Source: Bradyrhizobium diazoefficiens
GTDB lineage: Bacteria; Pseudomonadota; Alphaproteobacteria; Rhizobiales; Xanthobacteraceae
DNA length: 64,000 nt
Direction of reading: 5' to 3'
NCBI RefSeq assembly: GCF_016616235.1
Contig: NZ_CP067100.1
Location: 5,949,001-6,013,000, forward strand
A program made the position numbers and the translations under genes. The first letter of the stretch is position 1. Each line of letters starts with the position of its first letter. Positions 1 through 8,499 of this stretch are shown here, one piece after another. The notes under the pieces were generated by a model. The model did no database searches. It was given only the letters and a program-made list of their open reading frames with translations, and was not told the DNA's origin.

Positions 1-339
1 CGTTTTGGTGTTGTAACCGAACTGCGTGCTGTCATAGGAGAGCGCACTGAAATTGCCGGTCGGCGCGGGCTGGCTGAAGCCGCTCAAGCCCAGGCTGCCG
101 CGCTGGCTTCCGACGAAAAAGCCCGGGCGAAAATCGTATCCGCCATTGGCAGTGCCTGCATTGAAGCTCGGAAAATTGCCGTAGCCATCACTGCTCTCGA
201 CGGCGCTGCCGCCGAAACCGAAAGGCCCGCCCGGGATCCAATATTGCAGCGGCGCGACCTGCGCATGGACAGGCGCGCCACTGAGGCAGAGCAGCGTGAC
301 GAGAGTTGCAAGAGCGCAGGAACGAGCGAAGCAGGGCAT
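1..339 (-). CDS. secreted protein, 3' part outside the window
   Basis: The frame is open from an ATG at 339 to the left edge of the window, so about 113 residues are visible and the C-terminus is missing. An in-frame TGA lies directly before the ATG, which fixes the 5' limit. The first 26 residues form a signal peptide (charged start MPCFARS, hydrophobic core, cleavage after VHAQ). The mature part is rich in Gly, Ser, Phe and Asn, with segments such as GGPFGFGGSAVESSDGYGNF and SYDSTQFGYNTKT, which resembles the N-terminus of an exported surface or beta-barrel protein. I do not recognise the family. There is no good Shine-Dalgarno sequence. Confidence 0.6.
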   Translation of the reverse strand, partial: MPCFARSCALATLVTLLCLSGAPVHAQVAPLQYWIPGGPFGFGGSAVESSDGYGNFPSFNAGTANGGYDFRPGFFVGSQRGSLGLSGFSQPAPTGNFSALSYDSTQFGYNTKT

Positions 340-588
340 TCAGGTAACCGTCAGAATAATGCGCAAAATTATACGCGACCAACGCCGCAAATGCCAGCGG
401 AGCTGGCGCGGGCGTCGCTTCACTCGGTTCCAGCGACGCCCATCCCGAAACGTGATTGCCGTCGGAATCTTTGCATCGCGCCACTCGCACCTCCAGCGAC
501 AATGGCTTCGCCATCGCGCGGGGATGACGGAGCTCACAGTAGCTCGCTATGAGGATGTGGATGGGCGCCGGCGAGCAGCCGTGAACGG

Positions 589-1221
589 CTACGCCGTCTG
601 GTCCACCGAGGACGATGAATCCGCCGGCGGATATTTCGTCACAGGCACCATGAACGACTTGGTGCCAACCTGGAAGATGATCTTGCCGTTCTTGCCGTCG
701 TCGGTCGCGATCTGCGACTGGCCGAACATGATGACGTTCTTGTAGACGTAGCCGGTGCCCTGGCGGGTGATCCCGTCGGTGGTGACGCTGACCGTCGCCT
801 CTTTGCCGTCAATGGCCAGCACGCGAAAGCTCGCGGTCTTGCCGTTGTCGGCGGAATAGCCGCCCCAGCTTCCCATCAGATTGCTGTCGGAACCTGGCGG
901 GGCCTGCTTCTGGAGAGTGGCGGTCGCCTGACCACCGCCGGCGGAGAACACGAGGGCGAGATTCTTGCCGTCCTTGGTGCCGATGGTGACGTTGCCGTAG
1001 GTGATCGTTGCACCATTGACCTCGCCGAAACCACGCTCGGTGTGCCCGTTATGGGTGTACTCGATCTGAGCGCGGGCCCCGCGGATGTTGACGACCTTGA
1101 AGCCGACGGCCTGGTTGTTACCTGCCCAATTGCCCTTCCAGTCACCGACCAGAGCGCTCTGATGATACATGCGCTCGTTGGCGGGCGAAATCTGGTTGGT
1201 GCTCGACGAGATGACGGCCAT
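589..1221 (-). CDS. hypothetical protein with an internal duplication
   Basis: A 210-residue protein of unknown function with no signal peptide or membrane segment. It consists of two related halves: residues 24-95 (LVGDWKGNWAGNNQ ... VTIGTKDGKNLALVFSA) and 116-190 (LMGSWGGYSADNGK ... QIATDDGKNGKIIFQV). Each half has the same order of a G-x-W start, a Phe-x-Val strand, a T-x-x-G-x-G-x-V/Y turn and a D-G-K-N strand, so an ancient tandem duplication of a small beta domain is likely. Similar G-x-W modules occur in rhizobial exported or calcium-binding-type proteins, but I cannot name a function. It stands alone, between the partial gene at the left edge and the DUF1194 gene. Confidence 0.7.
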   Translation of the reverse strand: MAVISSSTNQISPANERMYHQSALVGDWKGNWAGNNQAVGFKVVNIRGARAQIEYTHNGHTERGFGEVNGATITYGNVTIGTKDGKNLALVFSAGGGQATATLQKQAPPGSDSNLMGSWGGYSADNGKTASFRVLAIDGKEATVSVTTDGITRQGTGYVYKNVIMFGQSQIATDDGKNGKIIFQVGTKSFMVPVTKYPPADSSSSVDQTA

Positions 1222-1398
1222 GGGATTGCTCGGCGGACAAGTCTCACAAGGACGCGTTCGTTCGCACGTTCGCGCACAGTATCAGGCACGATCCTGAAAC
1301 ACCTGGAAACAATGGAATAGGACCACGGGCTGGTTAACGAGCGGTTAAATCCGACCGGCCGCCGCAGCGGCAAACGATCTCATTCGCAGCGGCGGATC

Positions 1399-2259
1399 TC
1401 AGCGCCCCCAGCGGTCCGACCATATCTTCTCGCCGATCAGGCAGCTGACCCGCGGCTCCTTGTCCTTGTCGGCAACGCGCATCACGGGACGCTCCGGCGT
1501 GCGGCCCGCAACCTCCATCAGCAGCTTGGTGCGGATCGCTTCCTTGAACTTCTCGCGGTCCTGGATCGAGATCACGAACGAGCCGGGGCCGCCGATAACG
1601 CAGTCCTCGTAGTAATAATCGAGATTGTCGATATCCATGGTCGAGTAGGACGGCTCCTTGACCATGATCGGCAGGCCGTTGATGACGATGCCCTTCTCGA
1701 GCGCGGCGTCGCGCGCCACCGTGACCGGACCACCATTGTTGTTGGGACCGTCGCCGGAGATGTCGATCACGCGGCGCAGGCCGCGATAGGGATCCTCGTC
1801 GAACAGCGGCATCGCGAAAGTGATCGCGCCGGAGATCGAGGTGCGCGAGGCGCGCCGGATCGGCGTCTTCATGATCTCGGCGGCGACCGCATCCGCGGTC
1901 TCCGGTCCGTCGACCAGCCGCCAGGGAATGATGACCTTCTGGTCGGTGGAAGCGGCCCACTCGAAATAGGTCACCGCGATGCGGCCGTTCGGTCCAAGCT
2001 TCAGCGCCTGGAGGAATTCCTTCGACTGGAGCGCCTGGGCATAGCCTTCGCGCTGGACCGCGAGCTCGTCCATATCCATGGAATAGGAGACATCGACCGC
2101 GAGGATCAGCTCGACATCGACCGTCTGCGCATCCCTGTCGGCCGCCAGCTGCTGGTTCTTCGGCTCAAATTTGGGTCCTGGTGCCGCGATTCCCGCGACG
2201 TCCCCTCCGGCGAACATGCCGGCCACCAGCACAGCCCCGATCGAGAACAGCATGCGCAT
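1399..2259 (-). CDS. DUF1194 family VWA-like secreted protein
   Basis: A 286-residue protein with an N-terminal signal peptide (MRMLFSIGAVLVAGMFAGG). It then has a von Willebrand A-like fold: the metal-site motif DVSYSMD at about residue 56, a middle Thr-Ser segment (RRASRTSISGAI) and the ISGDGPNNNGG segment that marks DUF1194. The family is widespread in alphaproteobacteria and is predicted to bind a divalent metal and a protein partner in the periplasm. Its biological role is unknown. The gene is transcribed away from the MFS gene. The start is the ATG that gives a complete signal peptide. Confidence 0.85.
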   Translation of the reverse strand: MRMLFSIGAVLVAGMFAGGDVAGIAAPGPKFEPKNQQLAADRDAQTVDVELILAVDVSYSMDMDELAVQREGYAQALQSKEFLQALKLGPNGRIAVTYFEWAASTDQKVIIPWRLVDGPETADAVAAEIMKTPIRRASRTSISGAITFAMPLFDEDPYRGLRRVIDISGDGPNNNGGPVTVARDAALEKGIVINGLPIMVKEPSYSTMDIDNLDYYYEDCVIGGPGSFVISIQDREKFKEAIRTKLLMEVAGRTPERPVMRVADKDKEPRVSCLIGEKIWSDRWGR

Positions 2260-2458
2260 CGCAGTCTCCCGTCGTATGACGCGATGGTGACATGCAATCG
2301 GCTGGCCGCAAAGTGCGAAGATCGCTTGCGCTTCACATTCGAGTTAGGGTTTTAGGCCGCGCCCGCGACTGGCCGTCGTGTCGCCACGGTCGTGCCGCAC
2401 GCGACGGAGCGCCCCGACCTCTTGTCCCGCGGGAGTTCCATGCTAGGCTGGGACTCAC

Positions 2459-2483
2459 AAACCCGCCGATGGCGGGTTTTTTG
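2459..2483 (+). terminator. intrinsic terminator-like hairpin before the MFS gene
   Basis: ACCCGCC, a 3-base loop and GGCGGGT are followed by six T residues. It ends 23 bases before the GTG start of the MFS gene. A second possible stem lies just upstream (GAGTTCC at 2433-2439 with GGGACTC at 2450-2456). No gene visible on the + strand ends here. Confidence 0.7.
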
Positions 2484-2506
2484 TTGCTTGAAATGAAGGT
2501 CAGGAC

Positions 2507-3712
2507 GTGACGACGACACCGAATGCTGCGCGCAGCGCGTTGCCCAGGGCGATCTGGGTGCTCGGCTTCGTCTCGTTGCTGATGGACATCTCCTCCGAGA
2601 TGATCCACGCGCTGCTGCCGGTCTATCTCGTCACCGTGCTCGGCGCCTCCACGCTCACGGTTGGCTTCATCGAAGGCATTGCCGAGGCGACCGCCTCGAT
2701 CACCAAGATCTTTTCCGGCGCGCTGTCGGACTGGCTCGGCCGCCGCAAGTTCCTCGCCGCGCTCGGCTATGGGCTCGCCGCGCTGACAAAACCGTTGTTC
2801 CCGCTCGCCCCCAGCGTCGGCTGGCTGGTCGCGGCCCGCTTCATCGACCGCGTCGGCAAGGGCATTCGCGGCGCGCCGCGCGATGCGCTGATCGCCGATA
2901 TCGCACCGATCGGCCTGCGCGGCGCGAGCTTCGGCCTGCGGCAGTCGCTCGATACCGTCGGCGCTTTCGTCGGGCCGCTCGCGGCGATCGGCCTGATGTG
3001 GTGGACGGCGGACAATTTTACCGCGGTGTTCTGGGTGGCGGTGCTGCCGGGCTTCCTGTCCTTCGGGCTGATCGCGTTCGCGGTGAGCGAGCCGGAGCCG
3101 GATCCGAGCCGGGAGCCTGTCAAGAATCCGCTGAACCTTGCCGCGATGCGGCAGCTCGGATCGGTGTATTGGCGCATCGTGGCGGTCGGAATCGTCTTCA
3201 CGCTCGCCCGCTTCAGCGAGGCCTTCCTGATCCTGCGCGCGCAGAACATCGGCCTCAATGCGATGTGGGTGCCGGCGGTGCTGGTGCTGATGAACATCGC
3301 CTACGCGCTGTCGGCCTACCCGGCCGGCGTGCTGTCGGACCGGATCAACCGCACCGGCCTGCTCGCGCTCGGCCTCGTCTTCCTCGCCGGCGCCGATCTT
3401 ACGCTCGCGCTGCTGCCGAACCTTGCGGGCCTCGCGCTCGGCGTCGTGCTGTGGGGCCTGCATATGGGATTGACACAAGGCTTGCTCTCGGCCCTCGTCG
3501 CTGATGCCGCGCCGCCGAGCCTGCGCGGCACCGCGTTCGGCTATTTCAACGTGTTCACCGGGCTTGCCTTGCTGGCCGCGAGCGTGATCGCCGGCGCGCT
3601 GTGGGACGCCTATGGTCCGATGGGCACGTTCCTGGTCGGGCTCGGCTTCGCGTTGGTTGCGCTCGCGGGGCTGCTCACGGTGGGCAACGGGCTGGCTGCG
3701 GAGGACAAGTGA
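2507..3712 (+). CDS. MFS transporter of the crcB operon
   Basis: A 401-residue major facilitator with about 10-12 hydrophobic segments. It carries the loop 2-3 signature of the superfamily as GALSDWLGRRK near residue 70, and the matching loop 8-9 motif GVLSDRINRTG. The start is a GTG, because upstream frames lack a better start and the first helix begins at residue 15. Its stop codon overlaps the ATG of the first crcB gene by one base (TGATG), so the two are translationally coupled. The substrate is unknown. Its place at the head of a crcB-crcB-DUF190 run suggests a role in ion or toxic-anion export, which is inference. Confidence 0.85.
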   Translation: MTTTPNAARSALPRAIWVLGFVSLLMDISSEMIHALLPVYLVTVLGASTLTVGFIEGIAEATASITKIFSGALSDWLGRRKFLAALGYGLAALTKPLFPLAPSVGWLVAARFIDRVGKGIRGAPRDALIADIAPIGLRGASFGLRQSLDTVGAFVGPLAAIGLMWWTADNFTAVFWVAVLPGFLSFGLIAFAVSEPEPDPSREPVKNPLNLAAMRQLGSVYWRIVAVGIVFTLARFSEAFLILRAQNIGLNAMWVPAVLVLMNIAYALSAYPAGVLSDRINRTGLLALGLVFLAGADLTLALLPNLAGLALGVVLWGLHMGLTQGLLSALVADAAPPSLRGTAFGYFNVFTGLALLAASVIAGALWDAYGPMGTFLVGLGFALVALAGLLTVGNGLAAEDK

Positions 3713-4101
3713 TGCCGAGCGGAGTCATCGCGATCGTGATCGGCAGCGTGCTCGGCGGCTGCGCGCGCTATTTCGTCTCCGGCGCGATCGCCCGGCGGCT
3801 GGGCGAGACGTTTCCGTGGGGCACCATGACCATCAACGTCACTGGCGCCTTCCTGATCGGCATCTTTGGTGCGCTGGCGACCCATCCCGGCTCGGTGTTC
3901 GCCGCGCCCAATCCCTGGCTCTTCGCGGTGACCGGTTTCCTTGGCTGCTACACCACGGTGTCCTCGTTCAGCCTGCAAACGCTGACACTCGCGCGCAACG
4001 GCGAGCCGATGCACGCGCTCGGCAACGTCGTGTTCTCAGTCGGGCTGTGCCTCGCCGCCGTCAGTTGCGGCTTCCTCCTGGCGGACAGCCTTGGAGGCTA
4101 G
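3712..4101 (+). CDS. crcB: CrcB/Fluc fluoride channel, first copy
   Basis: A 129-residue, four-helix membrane protein of the CrcB (Fluc) family, which exports fluoride as antiparallel dimers. Diagnostic segments are GGCARYFVSG near residue 12, GTMTINVTGAFLIG in helix 2 and the break in helix 3, GFLGCYTTVSSFSLQT. In typical members the last motif reads GGYTTFSTF. Here two positions of the phenylalanine/threonine track differ (TTVSSF), which the second copy does not show. The start overlaps the MFS stop codon. A one-per-face pairing with the second CrcB is possible. Confidence 0.93.
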   Translation: MPSGVIAIVIGSVLGGCARYFVSGAIARRLGETFPWGTMTINVTGAFLIGIFGALATHPGSVFAAPNPWLFAVTGFLGCYTTVSSFSLQTLTLARNGEPMHALGNVVFSVGLCLAAVSCGFLLADSLGG

Positions 4102-4140
4102 CACGGTGGCATTTGCAGAAGCATTGTCCGCGCCGCAGCT

Positions 4141-4287
4141 TCACCTCGCCCCGCTTGCGGGGAGAGGTCGGAATCTGCGTGAAACGCAGATTCCGGGTGA
4201 GGGGGACTCTCCGCAAACTCAGCTCTCACCGCCCCCGCGGAGAGCCCCCCTCATCCCAACCCTCTCCCCGCACGCGGGGAGAGGGAG
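4141..4287. repeat. composite palindromic intergenic repeat
   Basis: It fills most of the gap between the two crcB genes. It contains nested inverted repeats: CTCGCCCCGCTTGCGGGGAG at its left, an 11-bp perfect arm pair GGAATCTGCGT/ACGCAGATTCC (4170-4194), a long arm pair at 4201-4214 and 4237-4250, and CTCTCCCCGC...GCGGGGAGAG at its right. This is a REP-like element of the kind scattered through Bradyrhizobium genomes. Confidence 0.8.
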
Positions 4288-4302
4288 AACAGGCAGCGGC
4301 AG

Positions 4303-4731
4303 ATGAAGTCCCCCTCCTCCGCCGAGCGCTGGCGTATCGCGATCCTTTATGCGTGGGTGGCCGCCGGCAGCATCATTGGCGGGCTGACGCGCTATCTGGT
4401 CGGGCTCGCGCTCGACACGGGTCCCGGCTTCCCGGTCGCGACGCTGTTCATCAACGCCACCGGCTCGCTGATCATCGGCTTCTACGCCACGCTCACCGGG
4501 CCCGATGGCCGCGTGCTGGCACGGCCCGAGCACCGGCAGTTCGTCATGACGGGGTTCTGCGGCGGCTACACGACCTTCTCGACTTTCAGCCTCGAGACCT
4601 TCCGCCTGATCAACGGCGGCATGAAATATACGGCGTTGGCCTATATCGTAGCTTCGGTCGTCTGCTGGCTGGCGTCGGTCTGGCTCGGCCATATGATGGC
4701 GAGCCGCACCAACCGCTTGAAAAGGAGCTGA
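4303..4731 (+). CDS. crcB: CrcB/Fluc fluoride channel, second copy
   Basis: A 142-residue CrcB protein with the canonical motifs: GGLTRYLVG near residue 27, ATLFINATGSLIIG in helix 2 and an intact GFCGGYTTFSTFSLETF in helix 3. It is a little longer at the N-terminus than the first copy. It lies 201 bases after the first crcB, separated by a palindromic repeat, and is followed after 2 bases by the DUF190 gene. Known Fluc channels are dual-topology homodimers or, where two genes are paired, heterodimers of opposite orientation. The pairing here favours the second case, which is inference. Confidence 0.95.
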   Translation: MKSPSSAERWRIAILYAWVAAGSIIGGLTRYLVGLALDTGPGFPVATLFINATGSLIIGFYATLTGPDGRVLARPEHRQFVMTGFCGGYTTFSTFSLETFRLINGGMKYTALAYIVASVVCWLASVWLGHMMASRTNRLKRS

Positions 4732-4733
4732 CC

Positions 4734-5075
4734 ATGCAAATTCCCCATCAGGCCCTTTCACTCCGCATCTTCATTGGCGAGAGCGACCATTTCGACGGCA
4801 GGCCGCTCTATGAGGCGATCGTGATCGCGGCGCGCGAGCGGCACCTCGCCGGCGCCACCGTGCTGCGCGGCCCGATGGGGTTCGGCAAATCGAGCCGGCT
4901 GCACACCTCGAAGATCCTGCGGCTCTCGGAGGACCTGCCGCTCTTGATCGAGATCGTCGACAGCGAGGACAACATCAACGCATTCCTGCCCATCCTGGAT
5001 GGCATGATGTCGAGCGGCCTGATCACCTTGGAGAAGGTCCAGGTCCTGCAATATGGTGCGCGGGGCGCGAGCTGA
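4734..5075 (+). CDS. DUF190 family PII-like protein
   Basis: A 113-residue soluble protein of the DUF190 family. Residues 8-20 (LSLRIFIGESDHF), the segment GATVLRGPMGFGKSS and the closing VDSEDNINAFLPIL are characteristic. Family structures are PII-like trimers, but the ligand is unknown. DUF190 genes commonly sit beside crcB, as here, so a regulatory role in fluoride or anion export is plausible. The start has a strong Shine-Dalgarno sequence (AAAGGAG, 7 bases upstream) that lies within the end of crcB, so translation is probably coupled. Confidence 0.9.
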   Translation: MQIPHQALSLRIFIGESDHFDGRPLYEAIVIAARERHLAGATVLRGPMGFGKSSRLHTSKILRLSEDLPLLIEIVDSEDNINAFLPILDGMMSSGLITLEKVQVLQYGARGAS

Positions 5076-5116
5076 CGCTCCGGCAGGAAACCTAGCCGCC
5101 GTGTCCGGGAGGCGGA

Positions 5117-5422
5117 ATGAACGACATTGTCACCAAGCCGAAGACGCGAACAAAGACCAAGGTCGAGCGGCCGAAGCTGCACAAGGTCATCCTGATCAAC
5201 GACGACTACACGCCGCGCGAATTCGTCACGATGGTGCTGAAGGCCGAATTCCGCATGACCGAGGATCAGGCCTACAAGGTCATGATCACCGCCCACAAGC
5301 TGGGTGCTTGCGTGGTTGCCGTGTTCACCAAGGACGTCGCCGAGACCAAGGCGACGCGCGCCACCGACGCCGGCCGCGCCAAGGGCTATCCGCTGCTGTT
5401 CACCACGGAGCCCGAGGAATAG
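5117..5422 (+). CDS. clpS: ClpS, Clp protease adaptor
   Basis: A 101-residue ClpS. It delivers N-end-rule substrates to ClpAP. The basic flexible N-terminal tail (residues 1-20) precedes the conserved NDDYTPREFV motif that forms the binding pocket for the N-terminal residue. This is followed by the helix with TAHKLGACVVAVF and the family end AETKATRATDAGRAKGYPL. Rhizobiales usually carry two ClpS paralogues, and this is not next to a clpA gene, so it may be the second one. It lies 41 bases after DUF190 and could be read through from that operon. Confidence 0.93.
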   Translation: MNDIVTKPKTRTKTKVERPKLHKVILINDDYTPREFVTMVLKAEFRMTEDQAYKVMITAHKLGACVVAVFTKDVAETKATRATDAGRAKGYPLLFTTEPEE

Positions 5423-5464
5423 GCTTCATCGTGCGACAATGATTGACCTTCAGCTCGGTTTGCA

Positions 5465-6655
5465 TCACGCCATCACCACCGGCGTCTCCTCGCCGAGCCC
5501 GTACACGCGCTGGGCCTTGGAAAATCCCGCGATCGGAAACTCGCCGAGCTCGCGCCAGTCGTGGCGGCAGGCATTGGCAAAACCTTCGGAGGCGACGACG
5601 GTGCGGCCGAGCCGGCCGGCAATCCTCTCCAGCCGCGCGGCGAGATTGACGGCGGGACCGATGCAGGTGAAGTCGAGGCGGTTGCCGCCGCCGATATTGC
5701 CGTAGAGGATGTTGCCGACGTGGAGCGCGACGCCGAAGCGGAAGCGCTCGACGATGTCGCCGACCGGAAAGGCGAGCGCCGCGACGCTGGCGCGGGATTC
5801 GCGCGCAGCTTGCAGCACGCGCGCGCAGACATGCCGAGCATCGCCGACATATTCGTCGATCGGAAACACCGCGAGCAGGCCGTCGCCCATAAATTTCAGC
5901 ACCTCGCCGCCATGGCCGCGGATCGCGGTGACCTGGCAATCGAAATATTGGTTGAGGATTTCGACCACGGTTTCGGCCGGCAGCCGGTCCGACAGCGCGG
6001 TGAAGCCGCGCATGTCTGAGAGCCAGATCGCGGCCTGCATGGTGTCGTGATGGCCGCGGCGGATCTGGCCGCCGAGAACGCGCGCGCCGGCGCGGTTGCC
6101 GACATAAGTGTCGAGCAGCATCTCGGCGGTGCGGCGCTGGCTGATGATCTCGCTGACACGCGCGAGCGGCGCCATGATGGTGCGGATCGCCGCGATGTGG
6201 TCGTCGGTGAAGCCGCCGGGATGCCGCGTCATCCAGCTGGTCGCGTGGACCGAGCCGTCAAGAAACGGCATCGGAATCGCGATATAGTCGGTCGCCCCGT
6301 CGGCACGCATGTCGTTGACGATCGGAAACCGCACGCCGTCGGGATCGTCGACGCGTCCCCTGACCTCGATCCCCTGCTCGAACACGATACGAAGCGGGCT
6401 CTGGGCGAATTCAGGCGTGTCCAGGATGTCGAAATCGACGGTGCCGATTTCGACCTCCTCGCCCTGCCGCCAGATGAAGTTGCGGCCGAAGATTTCCGGG
6501 TGCAGCGTGCGGATGAAGATGCCGAACCGCCACAGCGGCAGGCCGGCCTCGACCAGACGCTCGCCCACGTCGGCGATCATCTCGGCCGGGGTCCCCGACG
6601 ACCGCGCGCCGTCAATCAGCCAGTTGATGATGCGCTGGAGCCCGGAGCTTTGCAT
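5465..6655 (-). CDS. class III adenylate/guanylate cyclase with N-terminal sensor region
   Basis: A 396-residue soluble protein. Residues 1-180 form a GAF-like sensory region of a type common in rhizobial cyclases. A class III catalytic domain follows. Both metal-binding aspartates are present: D214 in LSDMRGFTAL and D258 in KFMGDGLLAVF. The transition-state Asn and Arg are present in PAVNLAARLE, so the domain should be active and make cAMP or cGMP. Bradyrhizobia encode many such cyclases. It is co-oriented with aroC 81 bases upstream and may share its transcript. The signal it senses is unknown. Confidence 0.9.
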   Translation of the reverse strand: MQSSGLQRIINWLIDGARSSGTPAEMIADVGERLVEAGLPLWRFGIFIRTLHPEIFGRNFIWRQGEEVEIGTVDFDILDTPEFAQSPLRIVFEQGIEVRGRVDDPDGVRFPIVNDMRADGATDYIAIPMPFLDGSVHATSWMTRHPGGFTDDHIAAIRTIMAPLARVSEIISQRRTAEMLLDTYVGNRAGARVLGGQIRRGHHDTMQAAIWLSDMRGFTALSDRLPAETVVEILNQYFDCQVTAIRGHGGEVLKFMGDGLLAVFPIDEYVGDARHVCARVLQAARESRASVAALAFPVGDIVERFRFGVALHVGNILYGNIGGGNRLDFTCIGPAVNLAARLERIAGRLGRTVVASEGFANACRHDWRELGEFPIAGFSKAQRVYGLGEETPVVMA

Positions 6656-6736
6656 GACCGCATTAGCGGATGAAGTTGTGGGATCGTCAAGTTGCGCGGT
6701 GGGCTGGTGCCGCGACGCGACCGCCCCCTGCGCGAG

Positions 6737-7825
6737 CTAGCGCCCGACCTGGCCGCGGTCGCGCAGAAAGTGATCCGCCAGCACGCAAGCCATCATGGCT
6801 TCGCCGACGGGCACGGCGCGGATGCCGACGCAAGGGTCGTGACGCCCCTTGGTCATGATCTCGGTGTCGGCGCCGGCGCGATCGACCGTTCGGCGCGGCT
6901 GCAGGATCGACGAGGTCGGCTTCACCGCGAAGCGCACCACCACCGGCTGTCCCGTCGAGATGCCGCCCAGGACGCCACCGGCATGGTTCGACAAAAAGCG
7001 CGTGCCATCATTGCCGGTGCGCATCTCGTCGGCGTTCTCCTCGCCGGTGAGCTCCGCCGCCCCAAAGCCGGCGCCGATCTCGACGCCCTTCACCGCGTTG
7101 ATGGTCATCATCGCGCCCGCAAGATCAGAATCGAGCTTGGCGTAAATCGGCGCGCCGAGGCCCGCCGGCACGCCCTCGGCGACGATCTCGATCACCGCGC
7201 CGATCGAGGAGCCGCTCTTGCGGATGCCGTCGAGATAGGACTCGAAGAACGCGGCCTTGTCCTTGTCCGGACAGAAGAACGGATTGTTGGCGACTTCGTC
7301 CCAGTCCCATTTGGCGCGGTCGATCTTGTGCGGGCCCATCTGCACCAGCGCGCCGCGCACCTTGACGTCAGGCAGCACCTTTCGCGCGATCGCGCCGGCG
7401 GCGACGCGCGTTGCGGTCTCGCGCGCGGAGGAGCGGCCGCCGCCGCGATAGTCGCGCAGGCCATATTTGGCCTCATAGGTGAAGTCAGCGTGGCCCGGGC
7501 GAAACTTGTCCTTGATCTCGGAATAGTCCTTCGAGCGCTGGTCGGTGTTCTCGATCAGAAGCCCGATCGGGGTGCCCGTCGTCACCTGCACGCCGGTCTC
7601 CGGATGCGCCATCACGCCGGAGAGGATTTTGACCTGGTCCGGCTCCTGGCGCTGGGTCGTGAAGCGCGACTGGCCGGGCCGGCGGCGGTCGAGATCGCCC
7701 TGAATGTCGGCCTCGGTCAGCGGAATCATCGGGGGGCAGCCGTCGACCACGCAGCCGATCGCGACCCCATGGCTCTCGCCAAAGGTGGTGACGCGGAACA
7801 TGTGGCCGAAGGTGTTGAAGGACAT
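6737..7825 (-). CDS. aroC: chorismate synthase
   Basis: A 362-residue enzyme that converts 5-enolpyruvylshikimate-3-phosphate to chorismate, the last common step of aromatic amino acid synthesis, using reduced FMN. Family signatures are [19 protein letters not shown] at the N-terminus, [21 protein letters not shown] near residue 125 and [17 protein letters not shown] near the C-terminus. The length is normal. It is the third gene of a fabI, phosphatase, aroC run on the minus strand, 62 bases after the phosphatase gene. Confidence 0.98.
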   Translation of the reverse strand: MSFNTFGHMFRVTTFGESHGVAIGCVVDGCPPMIPLTEADIQGDLDRRRPGQSRFTTQRQEPDQVKILSGVMAHPETGVQVTTGTPIGLLIENTDQRSKDYSEIKDKFRPGHADFTYEAKYGLRDYRGGGRSSARETATRVAAGAIARKVLPDVKVRGALVQMGPHKIDRAKWDWDEVANNPFFCPDKDKAAFFESYLDGIRKSGSSIGAVIEIVAEGVPAGLGAPIYAKLDSDLAGAMMTINAVKGVEIGAGFGAAELTGEENADEMRTGNDGTRFLSNHAGGVLGGISTGQPVVVRFAVKPTSSILQPRRTVDRAGADTEIMTKGRHDPCVGIRAVPVGEAMMACVLADHFLRDRGQVGR

Positions 7826-7887
7826 GCTGCTCGCAGGCTCGGTTCCAGCGTGTGGTAACGCGCGAGGGGCCGGGGGTCAAACTAGGC

Positions 7888-8487
7888 CTAACTGTACTTC
7901 TCCAGCCGGCCATCGCGGAACACATAGACGGCGCCCTGCTCGATATAAAGCTCGGCGGCGCTGGCGGGAGTCTCCATGCTCAAGGCAACCATCAGGGCCC
8001 GGCAGGTGCCGCCATGGGCAACCGCCACCGTGTCGACCAGCAGCGACTCGTACCAGTCGAGCATGCGCAGCTGCACCGCCGCATAGGTCTCGCCGCCGCT
8101 CGGCGCCACCGTCCATTTGTCGGCAAGGCGCCTGGCATAGACCTCAGGATCGGTCGCCTCGCTTTCGGCGAGCGTCAACCCTTCCCAGCTGCCGTAGCCG
8201 ATCTCGCGCAGGCGATCGTCGAGCGAATAGTCAGCGAGCGGCAATTCGAGCTTGCCGCGGACGAGTTCCATGGTCTGACGGGCACGGCCGAGCGGGCTCG
8301 ACACATAGGGCAGCGCCGCCCTGTCCTTGCCGTCACGCTTGAACAGCTCCGCCAGTACGCCAGCGGCATGCACGGCCTGACTGCGGCCGCGCGCATTGAG
8401 CGGGACGTCCCTGGTGCCCTGGAGCCGTCCGAGCGCATTCCACTCGGTCTCGCCGTGGCGAAGGAAGTAGATCGTGGGCACGGGCAT
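7888..8487 (-). CDS. histidine phosphatase family protein
   Basis: A 199-residue phosphoglycerate-mutase-like protein. The catalytic RHGE motif is at residues 10-13 (YFLRHGETEWN). A second arginine lies in SSPLGRARQT, and the second histidine in VAVAHGGTCRAL. Members hydrolyse a variety of phosphoesters, and the substrate cannot be read from the sequence. It begins 12 bases after the fabI stop codon, so the two are co-transcribed. Confidence 0.92.
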   Translation of the reverse strand: MPVPTIYFLRHGETEWNALGRLQGTRDVPLNARGRSQAVHAAGVLAELFKRDGKDRAALPYVSSPLGRARQTMELVRGKLELPLADYSLDDRLREIGYGSWEGLTLAESEATDPEVYARRLADKWTVAPSGGETYAAVQLRMLDWYESLLVDTVAVAHGGTCRALMVALSMETPASAAELYIEQGAVYVFRDGRLEKYS

Positions 8488-8499
8488 CGCGAGCGGTAA

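Noticed and set aside
2260..2506. Possible fluoride riboswitch before the crcB operon
   Set aside because: I could not find the conserved GGNGAUG and pseudoknot segments; only a terminator hairpin is present.
3612..5075. A 487-residue + strand frame across both crcB genes
   Set aside because: Only its last 113 residues, from 4734, form a real gene (DUF190). The rest is out of frame with the crcB genes.
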